Origin: UBA1426 sp052034085
GTDB lineage: Bacteria; Bacillota; Clostridia; Peptostreptococcales; Anaerovoracaceae
Direction: 5' to 3'
Length of the DNA stretch: 64,000 nt
NCBI GenBank assembly: GCA_052034085.1
Contig: JBPOJA010000009.1
Span: 40,680-104,679 of the forward strand
Both the position numbers and the translations under genes were made by a program. Positions 35,228 to 43,910 of the stretch are shown one piece after another (the stretch's first letter is position 1; each line of letters opens with the position of its first letter). Under the pieces are notes generated by a model, which made no database searches, had not been told where the DNA came from, and worked only from the letters and a program-made list of their open reading frames with translations.

Positions 35228-37348
35228 ATGAAAAAGAATGCAACAATCAGCATGGTTTTGGTACTGTGCATCTCCGTAGCCACTTTGTTGATTTTTTCCG
35301 CTTTGGAGGGAGAAGAAGCAATGGGTAGTATAGATAAAGATACAGTATTTTTGTATGCAGGCAGCCCTTTGATGCTGTCGGGAGATAAGGTTTCATTTTT
35401 GGATCCCGATGACTTTGGGGCTGCTGTTTATATGGTTGGTAAAAAAGCCTACATACCGCCTGCAGCATCAAAAGAAATTTTTGGCAAAGAGTATACTTAT
35501 GATGAAAATGAAAAGTCCTTTATAAAAGTTAATGGCAGGGTGCTTATTGCCTTGTCCGAACTGGCGGGAAAAGTATTTGATGCCCATCTGAATTACAAGG
35601 GAGATGTTATCGCCATCTCTAAAGAGGCAAAAACCATAAGCAAGGAGCAGATAGCCAGGGTTGAAGCTAAAATCGGAGGCGCAACAAAGGCAAAATCAGA
35701 AGCTCAGCTGAAAAAAATAATGAAGGAACCCTTACTGTATGGAATCAAAGGCATGCTAAGAGATGGAATACAGGGTGTCATGCCGACCTTCTTCAATGGC
35801 GGCGATATGGCGACTGCAGATATGGAAGCAGGCGGCGATTCTTCGGTAAATTATTCAGAAACCAATGTTCAGGTAGCGGGCATAGATGAGGCTGACATTA
35901 TAAAGACAGACGGCAGGTATATATATTACTGCGGAGATGCGAGTGTCAAAATTTTCAAAGCCGAAAGTCGCGGATTGTCTCTCATCTCAGAAATAACAGG
36001 CTATGTCGCAAAAAATATCAGGGAGATGTTTCTGGATGGGGACAGGCTGGTTCTGCTGGGAAACAGATACGAAATTTATGGGGAGTACAGGAACTTTGCA
36101 TTTGCAGATGTTTATGATGTAAGTGATCCGGCCTCGCCCAGGCTCAAAAAGAGCCATGAAATGGAAGGGGTTTATGCTCACAGCAGGAAGAAGGGCGAGC
36201 ATGTATATCTTGTGACCAATACCGGAGGATGGTATATTGGTCAGCCAAGACCATATTTCTATGATTCACCCCTGTCAGAAGACAATAAGCACAGGCCAAT
36301 GGAAATAGACGATATTATGGTTATGCCTGAACCTGTGCCCCAGGGATATATTGTGGTTTCAGCCATCAACATAGAAGATGACAGCACAACTGAAATGGAG
36401 GCCATTACTGCTTACGGGCAGGAAATGTACATGAACGCAGAAGCTCTTTATATTACCAGCTCAATAAATGATGAGACTGTAATACATAAATTTGTCATCG
36501 ATGGAATGAAAATAGGATATGGCGGATCTGAAAAGGTAAAAGGCCATCTTCTCAACCAGTTTTCAATGGACGAATATGAGGGAAATCTGCGCATTGCCAC
36601 GACAGAATGGGAAAAGGGAAACAACCTTTTCATACTGGATTCTTCACTTAATGAAATCGGTGCAGTCACAGGTTTTGCTCCCGGCGAAAGAATTTATTCA
36701 GTCCGGTTCATGGGTGACAAGGGCTATGTAGTGACTTTCCGGAATATGGATCCCCTGTTTGTTTTTGACCTTTCAGATCCTCAGAATCCCCGCATAACGG
36801 GAGAGCTGAAAATCCCCGGATTCAGCGATTATCTCCATCCAGTGGCAGAAAATATCATCCTTGGTATAGGCAAGGAAACCAATGAACTGATAGAAAGGTA
36901 CCCGGACGGCACTGAAGAGATTGTGGGCTACAGAGAAGGCGGCCTGAAGGTTTCCCTGTTCGATGTTTCTGATATGGGTAAACCCAAAGAGATCACTAAT
37001 CTGGTTATAGGAAAAGCTGGCAGTAACAGTGAAGCCAACTATAATCACAAAGCTGTTATGCTGGATCCTGCAAGACAGCAGGTGGGGTTCTATGCCCAAA
37101 TAACACGTGACAAAGACTGGACCAATATCGAAAACGGAGCTTTAATTGTAAGCTATGAAAATAACAAACTGGATTTAAAGGCCCTGCTGAAAGTTAAAGA
37201 AGGCGAAGATCCATACTATTTCTACAATGGATTTTACAACAATCGTGTAATATTTATCGGTGATATATTGTATGTTTTTGCCGGTGATACCATTGGTGCA
37301 TATGATTACAATAGCTTCGAGCAGATAAGCGAATTGAAAATAATGTGA
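35228..37348 (+). CDS. secreted beta-propeller domain protein
   Basis: Exported or membrane-anchored protein, 706 residues. One N-terminal hydrophobic segment (ISMVLVLCISVATLLIFSAL) is followed by a stalk resembling the copper-amine-oxidase-N type repeat (VFLYAGSPLML and GRVLIALSELAGKVF) and then the Beta_propel (DUF2046-independent PF09826-like) domain starting TNVQVAGIDEADIIKTDGRYIYY, with repeated VYDVSDPASPRL and VFDLSDPQNPRI blade motifs. Ligand unknown. The ATG follows AGGGAGGGAT; an upstream CCCTC could pair with that site. Confidence 0.85.
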   Translation: MKKNATISMVLVLCISVATLLIFSALEGEEAMGSIDKDTVFLYAGSPLMLSGDKVSFLDPDDFGAAVYMVGKKAYIPPAASKEIFGKEYTYDENEKSFIKVNGRVLIALSELAGKVFDAHLNYKGDVIAISKEAKTISKEQIARVEAKIGGATKAKSEAQLKKIMKEPLLYGIKGMLRDGIQGVMPTFFNGGDMATADMEAGGDSSVNYSETNVQVAGIDEADIIKTDGRYIYYCGDASVKIFKAESRGLSLISEITGYVAKNIREMFLDGDRLVLLGNRYEIYGEYRNFAFADVYDVSDPASPRLKKSHEMEGVYAHSRKKGEHVYLVTNTGGWYIGQPRPYFYDSPLSEDNKHRPMEIDDIMVMPEPVPQGYIVVSAINIEDDSTTEMEAITAYGQEMYMNAEALYITSSINDETVIHKFVIDGMKIGYGGSEKVKGHLLNQFSMDEYEGNLRIATTEWEKGNNLFILDSSLNEIGAVTGFAPGERIYSVRFMGDKGYVVTFRNMDPLFVFDLSDPQNPRITGELKIPGFSDYLHPVAENIILGIGKETNELIERYPDGTEEIVGYREGGLKVSLFDVSDMGKPKEITNLVIGKAGSNSEANYNHKAVMLDPARQQVGFYAQITRDKDWTNIENGALIVSYENNKLDLKALLKVKEGEDPYYFYNGFYNNRVIFIGDILYVFAGDTIGAYDYNSFEQISELKIM

Positions 37349-37396
37349 TTAATTCATGGGTTTAATGATAATATAATATAGGCGGGAGGTGAGGCC

Positions 37397-37957
37397 ATGG
37401 GCAAAGGATTGGGAGCAGTATTGGGTATCATTGCGGTCATAGTTATAGCAGTTGCAGTGGTATATAACAGGATTGTCAGCAAGCGCAATCAGGCGGAATC
37501 GGCCTGGTCCAATATCGATGTTCAGCTGAAGCGAAGGTTTGACCTCATTCCCAACCTGGTGGAAACTGTCAGAGCTTATGCCGGGCATGAAAGGGAAGTA
37601 TTTGAGAGAATTACACAGCTTAGAAACGGTTTCGACAAGGCAGCTTCTCCCGGAGAGTTAGGAGAAATAAGCAGTCAGATGGATATGGCAGTTAAAAGTC
37701 TATTCGCCGTTTCTGAAAATTATCCCGATCTTAAAGCTTCGGGGAATTTCCTTATGCTGCAGGAAGCTCTTGCCGGCACGGAGAACCGGATAGCTTACAG
37801 CAGAAATAATTATAATAACAGCGTAATGGCGTATAATACTGCGATACAGACATTCCCGGGAACTTTAGTTGCAGGGATATTCGGCTTCAGGACCAAGGAG
37901 TTTTTCCAGCTGGAGGATACGGGTCAAAGAAAGAATATAGAGGTTCAACTCAACTGA
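37397..37957 (+). CDS. lemA: LemA family protein
   Basis: Membrane-anchored helical protein of the LemA family, 186 residues. An N-terminal single span (GAVLGIIAVIVIAVAVVYN) precedes the signature RNQAESAWSNIDVQLKRR-FDLIPNLVETVRAYAGHE, then amphipathic helices and the ENRIAYSRNNYNNSV block. Function unclear in the family. It lies 31 bp before an M48 protease gene, a recurrent pairing. GGGAGGTG precedes the ATG, and TATAAT at 37372-37377 may be its promoter. Confidence 0.93.
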   Translation: MGKGLGAVLGIIAVIVIAVAVVYNRIVSKRNQAESAWSNIDVQLKRRFDLIPNLVETVRAYAGHEREVFERITQLRNGFDKAASPGELGEISSQMDMAVKSLFAVSENYPDLKASGNFLMLQEALAGTENRIAYSRNNYNNSVMAYNTAIQTFPGTLVAGIFGFRTKEFFQLEDTGQRKNIEVQLN

Positions 37958-37988
37958 CGGGGCAGAAGGGGTTTAAAGAGGAGAGAGA

Positions 37989-38966
37989 ATGGCAGGAAAG
38001 TATTTAAGTGTTCATGAGCAAGTAAATAAAAGCCGCAGGAGATCCATTGTAGTAGTGGTGGGTTTCGTGATATTTTTCGGGCTGATTTTTTCTCTGATAG
38101 GCTACTATTTTATTGGAGGTGGCTATTATTACAGCTGGACGGATTTCCTGATATCCATGCTTTTAAGCGGAGGACTGGGAGTTCTGATAGCACTGGTTAT
38201 AGCTTTCATATCATACAATAGAAGCGGAAAAATTTTGGCTAAAGCTGCCGACGCCAGGAAGATCGAAAGAAGAGAATCTCCTATGCTTTACGAAATGGTG
38301 GGGGCTTTGGCTGCGGGGGCTCAGATTACCGAACCGGATGTCTATATAATTGAATCAGGCGAGCTCAATGCTTTTGCTTCCGGCTCCGGAGGCGGAAAAT
38401 CCATGGTTGCTGTTACCAGAGGCTTGCTTGAACAACTTAATAGAGAAGAACTTGAAGGGGTATTGTCCCATGAAGTTTCTCATCTAAAAAATGATGATAT
38501 CAAGCTTGTTTCGCTGGTAGCTGCATTGGCAGCCAGCATGATGATGATACTGAATATTTTCGGCAGATCCATGATGTTTTCAAGGGGAACAAGTATGAGA
38601 TCCAGTGAAAAAAACAGAAGTGGCGGCAATGCGCTTATTGCCATTATGGCTCTGGTGCTGACCATCTTTGCCGTGGTTCTGGGGCCAATAATAATCAGGA
38701 TTATGCAAAGTGCCGTGTCCAAACAGCGGGAGTATCTTGCGGATGCATCGGGAGCTGCCATAACCGGTTATCCTTTGGGACTGGCTTCGGCACTTGAAAA
38801 AATTGCAAAGTACAATAATGCGTATCTGGAAAATCATGAAACAGCACTTCACAACGGATCTCTCCATGCACTTTGCATCAGCGAACCTAAAATACAAAAA
38901 ATAACTCAGATGTTTTCAACACACCCGCCAATTCAGGACAGAATTGAAAGGCTGAGAAATATGTAG
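37989..38966 (+). CDS. htpX: M48 family zinc metalloprotease (HtpX-like)
   Basis: Integral membrane protease for quality control of membrane proteins, 325 residues. Two N-terminal spans are followed by the HEVSHLKNDD active site (HExxH) near residue 160, two further spans and the third-ligand motif REYLADASGAAITG. The ATG follows GAGGAGAGA. Co-transcribed with lemA as in many bacteria. Length is longer than E. coli HtpX (293) mainly at the N-terminus. Confidence 0.92.
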   Translation: MAGKYLSVHEQVNKSRRRSIVVVVGFVIFFGLIFSLIGYYFIGGGYYYSWTDFLISMLLSGGLGVLIALVIAFISYNRSGKILAKAADARKIERRESPMLYEMVGALAAGAQITEPDVYIIESGELNAFASGSGGGKSMVAVTRGLLEQLNREELEGVLSHEVSHLKNDDIKLVSLVAALAASMMMILNIFGRSMMFSRGTSMRSSEKNRSGGNALIAIMALVLTIFAVVLGPIIIRIMQSAVSKQREYLADASGAAITGYPLGLASALEKIAKYNNAYLENHETALHNGSLHALCISEPKIQKITQMFSTHPPIQDRIERLRNM

Positions 38967-39019
38967 TGTGTATTTGTTGATTTTTGAAACACCTTCATTT
39001 ATAATGTGGAAGGTGACAG

Positions 39020-39095
39020 GGGCGATTAACTCAGCTGGCAGAGTGCCATCTCGACAAGGTGGAAGTCATTGGTTCAAATCCAATATCGCCCACCA
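39020..39095 (+). tRNA. tRNA-Val (GAC)
   Basis: Cloverleaf of 76 bases: acceptor GGGCGAT (39020-39026) with ATCGCCC (39085-39091), anticodon stem CCATC/GGTGG around loop TCGACAA giving anticodon GAC, T-loop GGTTCAAATCC and encoded ACCA end. It reads GUC/GUU valine codons. Confidence 0.95.
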
Positions 39096-39107
39096 GAAAA
39101 AAGGATC

Positions 39108-39132
39108 AGCCAGGGGGACACTTCTCCTGGCT
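39108..39132 (+). other. hairpin between tRNA genes
   Basis: AGCCAGG (39108-39114) and CCTGGCT (39126-39132) form a 7-bp stem in the tRNA spacer without a T tract. It may be a processing signal or a weak terminator. Confidence 0.35.
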
Positions 39133-39145
39133 CCTTCAATTATAT

Positions 39146-39222
39146 GTACCCGTAGCTCAGCTGGATAGAGCGTCAGACTCCGACTCTGAAGGTCGCAGGT
39201 TCAACTCCTGTCGGGTATACCA
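39146..39222 (+). tRNA. tRNA-Arg (CCG)
   Basis: Cloverleaf of 77 bases: acceptor GTACCCG (39146-39152) with CGGGTAT (39212-39218), anticodon stem TCAGA/TCTGA with loop CTCCGAC giving anticodon CCG, T-loop GGTTCAACTCC and encoded ACCA. It reads CGG. The terminal pair is G-U. Confidence 0.94.
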
Positions 39223-39232
39223 TATATGCTGC

Positions 39233-39290
39233 AGAGACGGTGTTTGATAATTATTCTTTGAGAATTTATCGAATCACCGTCTCTTTACAT
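39233..39290 (+). terminator. terminator after the tRNA genes
   Basis: Perfect stem AGAGACGGTG (39233-39242) and CACCGTCTCT (39275-39284), extended by TTGATAA/TTATCGAA, then TTTACAT. The remaining sequence to 39393 is AT-rich and shows no clear feature. Confidence 0.7.
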
Positions 39291-39393
39291 AGATATATAG
39301 TTTACACTCCTGTTAAGTTTATATTACATATAGCTCACTTCCCTAGGATTATTTTGTTATGTGTTATAGAATACCAAAAGGGAGAATGTAACT

Positions 39394-40896
39394 ATGTATA
39401 TAAGTGCATATGCTAAAAACATTTTAAGAATATTAGTTTTGGCAGCGATATTTCTGACATTTGCTGTCACCACTGCTTTCGCAGCCGGAGATGTTATCCT
39501 CAAACTGGACGGCAATGTTGTGGAGACTGATGTTCCACCCATCATTGTTGAGGGAAGAACTTTAGTGCCTTACAGGGCCTTGCTGGAGGCTATGGGCGGT
39601 ACGGTTTACTGGGAAGAAAAAGCATCCATGGCTACAGCGATTCTGGGAAACAGAAGAGTTCAGATTACCGTAAACAATAATAACGGCTTTGTGGACGGTG
39701 CGAGAAAAATGCTGGATGTACCCCCTATAATCAAAGAAGGCCGGGTATTAATTCCCGTAAGATTTGTGCTGGAGAACCTGGGATGCAATGTTGAATGGGA
39801 TCCTGTAACCAGAAGTGTCCTGATTGAATCTCCCGAAAAGGAGGCCCCTGGGGTTATAACCAATATTGATTATGAGGAAAAAGATGAGTTTTACAGGATT
39901 ATTGTAAACGGAGTTAATGAATCCCTGAATATTACAAGCTTCAGCTATGATGCACCCGAAAGGTTTGGAGTTAATATAAAGGAGGCCAGCTTTTCGCAGG
40001 GGGTAGGGTCGCTTAAGGTAAACAATAAAGTAATGTCAGGGGTGAGATTTTCTCAGTTTGACAAGGAAACAGTGCGGATTGTGGTTGACCTAAAAGAGAA
40101 GATTGCGGGAAGGCTGAGTTTTTCAGAAGATGGCAATTTCCTTTTCATAGATTTTGATAAGAAAATCGTCAACGACCAAAGCGGACAGGATCCTGCAAAA
40201 CCCGAAGACCCGGGACAATCCGAAGATCCGGAACAACCGGACCAGCCCGGAAATGTTGCAGATGCAAGTGCATTGCCCGAATTAAACTGGAAGGCCAAAG
40301 GCAAACTGGTGGTCATTGACCCAGGGCATGGAGGGAAGGAATCGGGTGCCACAGGCAAAGTGAACGGAAAGACGGTTTTGCTTGAAAGAGACCTGAATCT
40401 GGAAATTGCACTTATTTTGAACGACCTGCTGAAACAGGCCGGAGCCAATGTTGTAATGATCAGGGATAGGGATGTTTGGATAGAACTCTATGAAAGACCC
40501 GCGATTGCCAACAAAATGAAGGCAGATTTGTATATCAGCGTTCACAATAACGGTTACGATGGTTCAGAACTGCCCAACGGAGTTGAGGTTCTTTATTACG
40601 ATAAAGTGGGCATAGAAAAGTACGGGATAAGCAGTCAGCAGATGGCGGCTTTTATACAGGAGGAACTATACCCAAGGACGGGGCTCAAAGACAGAGGCAT
40701 TAAAAACAGCCCTCATCTTGCAGTTTTAAATAAAACATTGATGCCGGCTGTTATTATAGAGGGCGGTTTTATGTCAAATCCGGATGACCTTGCTGTTATA
40801 CTGACATCTGAATATAAACAGGGCTATGCCATGGCCGCAGCCATAGGCATAATAAAGTCGCTGAATTACTGGGTTGAAAATGAGATTGCACCCTAA
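39394..40896 (+). CDS. secreted N-acetylmuramoyl-L-alanine amidase
   Basis: Cell-wall amidase, 500 residues. A signal peptide (cut near TTAFA-AGD) is followed by two copper-amine-oxidase-N type wall-associated repeats (EGRTLVPYRALLEAMGG and EGRVLIPVRFVLENLG), an AMIN domain (about 155-255), a Pro/Glu/Asp linker and an Amidase_3 catalytic domain. Zinc and catalytic residues are in DPGHGG, LLERDLN, ISVHNN and IIEGGFMSN. GGGAGAATG serves as ribosome site. It splits the bond between muramic acid and L-Ala. The copper-oxidase-like domain is a surface repeat, not an oxidase. Confidence 0.93.
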   Translation: MYISAYAKNILRILVLAAIFLTFAVTTAFAAGDVILKLDGNVVETDVPPIIVEGRTLVPYRALLEAMGGTVYWEEKASMATAILGNRRVQITVNNNNGFVDGARKMLDVPPIIKEGRVLIPVRFVLENLGCNVEWDPVTRSVLIESPEKEAPGVITNIDYEEKDEFYRIIVNGVNESLNITSFSYDAPERFGVNIKEASFSQGVGSLKVNNKVMSGVRFSQFDKETVRIVVDLKEKIAGRLSFSEDGNFLFIDFDKKIVNDQSGQDPAKPEDPGQSEDPEQPDQPGNVADASALPELNWKAKGKLVVIDPGHGGKESGATGKVNGKTVLLERDLNLEIALILNDLLKQAGANVVMIRDRDVWIELYERPAIANKMKADLYISVHNNGYDGSELPNGVEVLYYDKVGIEKYGISSQQMAAFIQEELYPRTGLKDRGIKNSPHLAVLNKTLMPAVIIEGGFMSNPDDLAVILTSEYKQGYAMAAAIGIIKSLNYWVENEIAP

Positions 40897-40938
40897 ACCT
40901 AACAGAGTTGCAAAAAATATGTGTTTCGTCAGCCGGTT

Positions 40939-41571
40939 TTACGAAAGATAGCGAAACACTCCTTTTACCAGACCCAAGATTTTAACATCCTTGACGATAA
41001 TAGGGCTCATGGCGCTGTTTTCAGGCTGAAGGCGCACATGGTCCTTTTCTTTGTAGAATGTTTTTACGGTGGCTTCGCTCTCAAATCCATCTACCATAGC
41101 CACAACTATATCTCCGTTTTCTGCTACAGGTTGCTGTCTGACCAGTATATAATCCCCATCGAAAATCCCGGCCTCAATCATGCTTTCACCTTTGACAGTG
41201 AGCATGAAATAATCGCCTTTTCCGACATACCTTGCAGGCACCGGGAAACTGTCCTCGATATTTTCTTCTGCCAGGATAGGCCTGCCAGCGGCAATTTGTC
41301 CAACCAGGGGGATTTCAACAACTTCTGGTTTTTCAAACGGAATGATATCCTCATGGGCAGGGTCAAGTACTTCAATAGCCCGGGGTTTGGAGGGGTCTTT
41401 TCTTATATAGCCTTTTTTCTCCAGAGAGGCTATATCCTTATGAGCAGTGGAAGTAGATTTAATACCAAGAGAAGAGCACATTTCCCTGACTGTAGGGGGA
41501 TAGCCCTTGGCCTTTATTTCCCTGCGCATATAATCTAAGATCTTTTGTTCCCGTTCAGTTAAAGCATTCAT
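40939..41571 (-). CDS. lexA: SOS repressor LexA
   Basis: Self-cleaving repressor of DNA-damage genes. Winged helix-turn-helix at residues 1-65 (PTVREMCSSLGIKSTSTAHKDI), cleavage site Ala95-Gly96 in QIAAGRP, catalytic Ser130 in KGESMIEAGI and Lys170 in EATVKTF. The start at 41571 has AGGAGG 6 bp upstream; the ATG at 41577 abuts that site and is unlikely. Length is 210 residues. Its promoter is covered by a LexA box, so it is autoregulated. Other repair genes in the window (uvrB, recX) show no such box by eye. Confidence 0.96.
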   Translation of the reverse strand: MNALTEREQKILDYMRREIKAKGYPPTVREMCSSLGIKSTSTAHKDIASLEKKGYIRKDPSKPRAIEVLDPAHEDIIPFEKPEVVEIPLVGQIAAGRPILAEENIEDSFPVPARYVGKGDYFMLTVKGESMIEAGIFDGDYILVRQQPVAENGDIVVAMVDGFESEATVKTFYKEKDHVRLQPENSAMSPIIVKDVKILGLVKGVFRYLS

Positions 41572-41615
41572 CTGCATCCTCCTTAGCCTGATTTGACGGC
41601 ATTGAGTTCGTATTC

Positions 41616-41654
41616 ATTATAACATTAAGAAATCATAATGTAAACACCTGTTCT
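41616..41654 (-). promoter_or_regulatory. lexA promoter with overlapping LexA box
   Basis: On the reverse strand -35 TTTACA (41644-41639), 17-bp spacer and -10 TATAAT (41621-41616). AGAACAGGTGTTTA (41654-41641) matches the Gram-positive box CGAACRNRYGTTYC in all but its two outer bases and overlaps the -35. Confidence 0.8.
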
Positions 41655-41730
41655 TTTATATTAACTTGCATTTTGCTTTAAGAGTCGATAAAGTGAATGT
41701 GCGGTAATAGGTTATCAGCAGGAGGAACAC

Positions 41731-42474
41731 ATGATAATCAGGGATTTGATTGATTTCGCCAGGCCTCTGGCCGGCGAACTGGTCATTAAGGATGTAAGGG
41801 CCGGCTTGGGCTACACGGCTGTTTTGCTGTCTGAAGATGGCTGCGGTTTGGCCTACACTTTTCGAAACGAACTGGGATGCTGTTGCGGCACCCTGGATAT
41901 AGCAGGCAATATTATCGGTATGAGGGCAGGAGAACTTATAGAATGGGCTCAAGACCGGGATAGGCTGAAAGCGGCTATGGGCCTGGCCTGCATTAATGCT
42001 TTGCTGAACAAGGCTGACGACAAATGGCCTAAGGGAAATATAGCGGAAGCCATTTCCCTTTCAAAGGATGACCATTTTTCAATGGTTGGTGACTTCCTTC
42101 CCATTTTGAACAGGATTCGAACCATGACAGATAATATTCACGTATTTGACAGAAAAGACAATACTTGTAAGGATTATTCTCCTGACAGGGAGATGGAAAA
42201 ATACTTACCCAAGAGCAAACTGGTATTGATTACAGCTACCAGCCTGATAAATCACAGCCTGGACAGCATACTGCCCTTGTGCGAAAACGCGGAAGAAGTC
42301 TGTTTAGTGGGACTTTCCACACCACTTTGCCCTCAGGTCATGAAAAATTACAGGATTACACTTCTTGCAGGAAGCATTGTGGTGGATACAAATAAAGTGC
42401 TGGAAACAGCCAGCCAGGGCGGAGGTACCATGGCCATGAGGCCATATCTGGATCAGGTTCTGGTAAGATGCTGA
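41731..42474 (+). CDS. DUF4213/DUF364 domain protein
   Basis: A 247-residue protein with the two-part architecture of the putative heavy-metal chelation family: an enolase-like N-terminal DUF4213 part (residues 1-100, with ELGCCCG) and a Rossmann-like DUF364 part (VGDFLPILNRI, LVLITATSLINHSLDSIL, GLSTPLCPQVM, GGGTMAMRPYLDQV). Some members are linked to metal or cofactor uptake; nothing nearby tells the role. The ATG follows CAGGAGGAAC. It is divergent from lexA and convergent with the aminotransferase. Confidence 0.82.
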   Translation: MIIRDLIDFARPLAGELVIKDVRAGLGYTAVLLSEDGCGLAYTFRNELGCCCGTLDIAGNIIGMRAGELIEWAQDRDRLKAAMGLACINALLNKADDKWPKGNIAEAISLSKDDHFSMVGDFLPILNRIRTMTDNIHVFDRKDNTCKDYSPDREMEKYLPKSKLVLITATSLINHSLDSILPLCENAEEVCLVGLSTPLCPQVMKNYRITLLAGSIVVDTNKVLETASQGGGTMAMRPYLDQVLVRC

Positions 42475-42477
42475 AAT

Positions 42478-42511
42478 AAAAAAGCAACGGAAGTGAATCC
42501 GTTGCTTTTTT
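42478..42511. terminator. bidirectional intrinsic terminator
   Basis: AAAAAAGCAACGGA (42478-42491) and TCCGTTGCTTTTTT (42498-42511), a perfect stem flanked by A and T runs on both sides. It serves the convergent DUF364 and aminotransferase genes. Confidence 0.9.
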
Positions 42512-42524
42512 GCTTGGTTTGATT

Positions 42525-43850
42525 CTATTTAATCATGTTGTCGATGGAATCCATGACCTTGTCAAGCTTCTCAAGAGCTTCTTTTACTTCCTGCTCGGTG
42601 ATAATGAGCGGAGGCGAAACGTGAATCATGTTTTCGTAGGAATAGGTGTAGAAGCCTTCAGCACCCAGCATACCTAAAATCTTGGGCATGGTTCCTTCGG
42701 GGTCTTTTCCTACAGGTACGATGGGCTCCTTGGTTGCCTTGTCTTTGACAAATTCAACAATGGCAAAGAGTCCGATATAGCGGACGTCGCCGACGCAGGC
42801 ATGCTTTGCTTTCAAAGCTTCCAGTCCTTCGCCAAGGACCTTGCCAACCTTGATTACATTCTCAAAGACTTTGTCTTCTTTGTATGCATCGATAGCTGCA
42901 ACGGCAACGGCGCATCCCATGGGATGTCCGCTGTAGGTAAGGCCGCAGAACATTTTATTGTTGTCGAAGTACTCGGCAATTTCTTTCTTGGCTATGACTC
43001 CGCCCAAGGGGATGTAGCCGCAGGTTACACCTTTTGCAAAGGTTACCAGGTCGGGTTTTACATCCCAGTTCTGGAACGCAAACCACTTGCCTGTCCTGCC
43101 CCAGCCGGCCATGACTTCGTCGCATACCATGCAGATGTTGTACTTGTCGCAGAGTTCTCTTACGCCTTTGAGATAGCCTTTGGGAGGTATTAAAATACCA
43201 TTGGTTCCGACTACTGTCTCCAGGAAAATGGCTGCGATATTTTGAGTGCCTTCGCGTACAAGCTGGGTTTCAAGAAGAGTGAGATAGTAGTCTGTGATAT
43301 CATCCTCATCCTTGAAATGAACCTGCTTGGGAGCCCTGTAGGCATAGGGGCCTTCGAATTTTATAAAGCCCGGGATTCCCGGCTCATTGATGAATCTTCT
43401 TGGCTCACCGGTAAGGTTGGCTGCACCGTAGGTTGCTCCGTGATAGGAACGATAAGCCGAGAAAATCTTCCACTTGCCTGTGTAGGCCTTGGCCATTTTA
43501 ATGGCGTTTTCGTTGGCTTCCGCACCGGCATTGGTAAAGAATACTTTGGCTCCTTCCAGGCCGGAAACCTCAACGATTTTCCTGGCTGCTTCCGTTCTTA
43601 CATCGTTGGTGAAAGAAGGAGCGATGAAGGGCATTTTATCTGCCTGATCCTTAATGGCCTGGATTAGCTTTTTGTTCCCATGGCCGAGATTCATATTTAC
43701 AAGCTGTGCGGACATATCGTAATATTTTTTGCCGTCCTCATCCCAGAAGTAAATACCTTCTGCCTTAACAACATTTCTGGGATTCAGATTTCCTTGTGCT
43801 GACCAGGAATAAAGATTATACTTTTTCCCCATTTCGATTTCTTTTGACAT
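42525..43850 (-). CDS. class III aminotransferase, taurine/omega-amino acid type
   Basis: PLP-dependent omega-transaminase, 441 residues. Visible are FFTNAGAEANENAIKMA (phosphate-binding loop), YRSYHGATYGAANLTGE, VCDEVMAGWGRTGKWFAF (PLP Asp) and TFAKGVTCGYIPLGGV (Schiff-base Lys). The whole sequence, including the YNLYSWSAQGNLNPRNV start, resembles enzymes annotated as taurine:2-oxoglutarate or taurine:pyruvate aminotransferase, but beta-alanine or another short omega-amino acid is possible. The ATG follows AGGAGG. It lies 60 bp after an acylating aldehyde dehydrogenase gene and is probably under the same sigma-54 promoter. Confidence 0.85.
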   Translation of the reverse strand: MSKEIEMGKKYNLYSWSAQGNLNPRNVVKAEGIYFWDEDGKKYYDMSAQLVNMNLGHGNKKLIQAIKDQADKMPFIAPSFTNDVRTEAARKIVEVSGLEGAKVFFTNAGAEANENAIKMAKAYTGKWKIFSAYRSYHGATYGAANLTGEPRRFINEPGIPGFIKFEGPYAYRAPKQVHFKDEDDITDYYLTLLETQLVREGTQNIAAIFLETVVGTNGILIPPKGYLKGVRELCDKYNICMVCDEVMAGWGRTGKWFAFQNWDVKPDLVTFAKGVTCGYIPLGGVIAKKEIAEYFDNNKMFCGLTYSGHPMGCAVAVAAIDAYKEDKVFENVIKVGKVLGEGLEALKAKHACVGDVRYIGLFAIVEFVKDKATKEPIVPVGKDPEGTMPKILGMLGAEGFYTYSYENMIHVSPPLIITEQEVKEALEKLDKVMDSIDNMIK

Positions 43851-43910
43851 ATTTTTTCCTCCTAAATTTAACTGAGTGCTCTTTTCCCAAACGCTCTTCT
43901 GCAGTTATAA

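Noticed and set aside
38968..39247. Two short open frames running through the tRNA genes
   Set aside because: They overlap tRNA-Val and tRNA-Arg cloverleaves entirely and have no coding evidence.
40921..40959. Inverted repeat GTGTTTCG...CGAAACAC between the amidase and lexA
   Set aside because: The arms overlap the end of lexA, the loop is 23 bases and no T run follows on either strand, so a terminator call is not supported.
40921..41538. A 205-residue plus-strand open frame opposite lexA
   Set aside because: It is the antisense of a clear LexA protein, has no ribosome site and no recognisable domain; most other long frames opposite real genes in the window are of the same kind.
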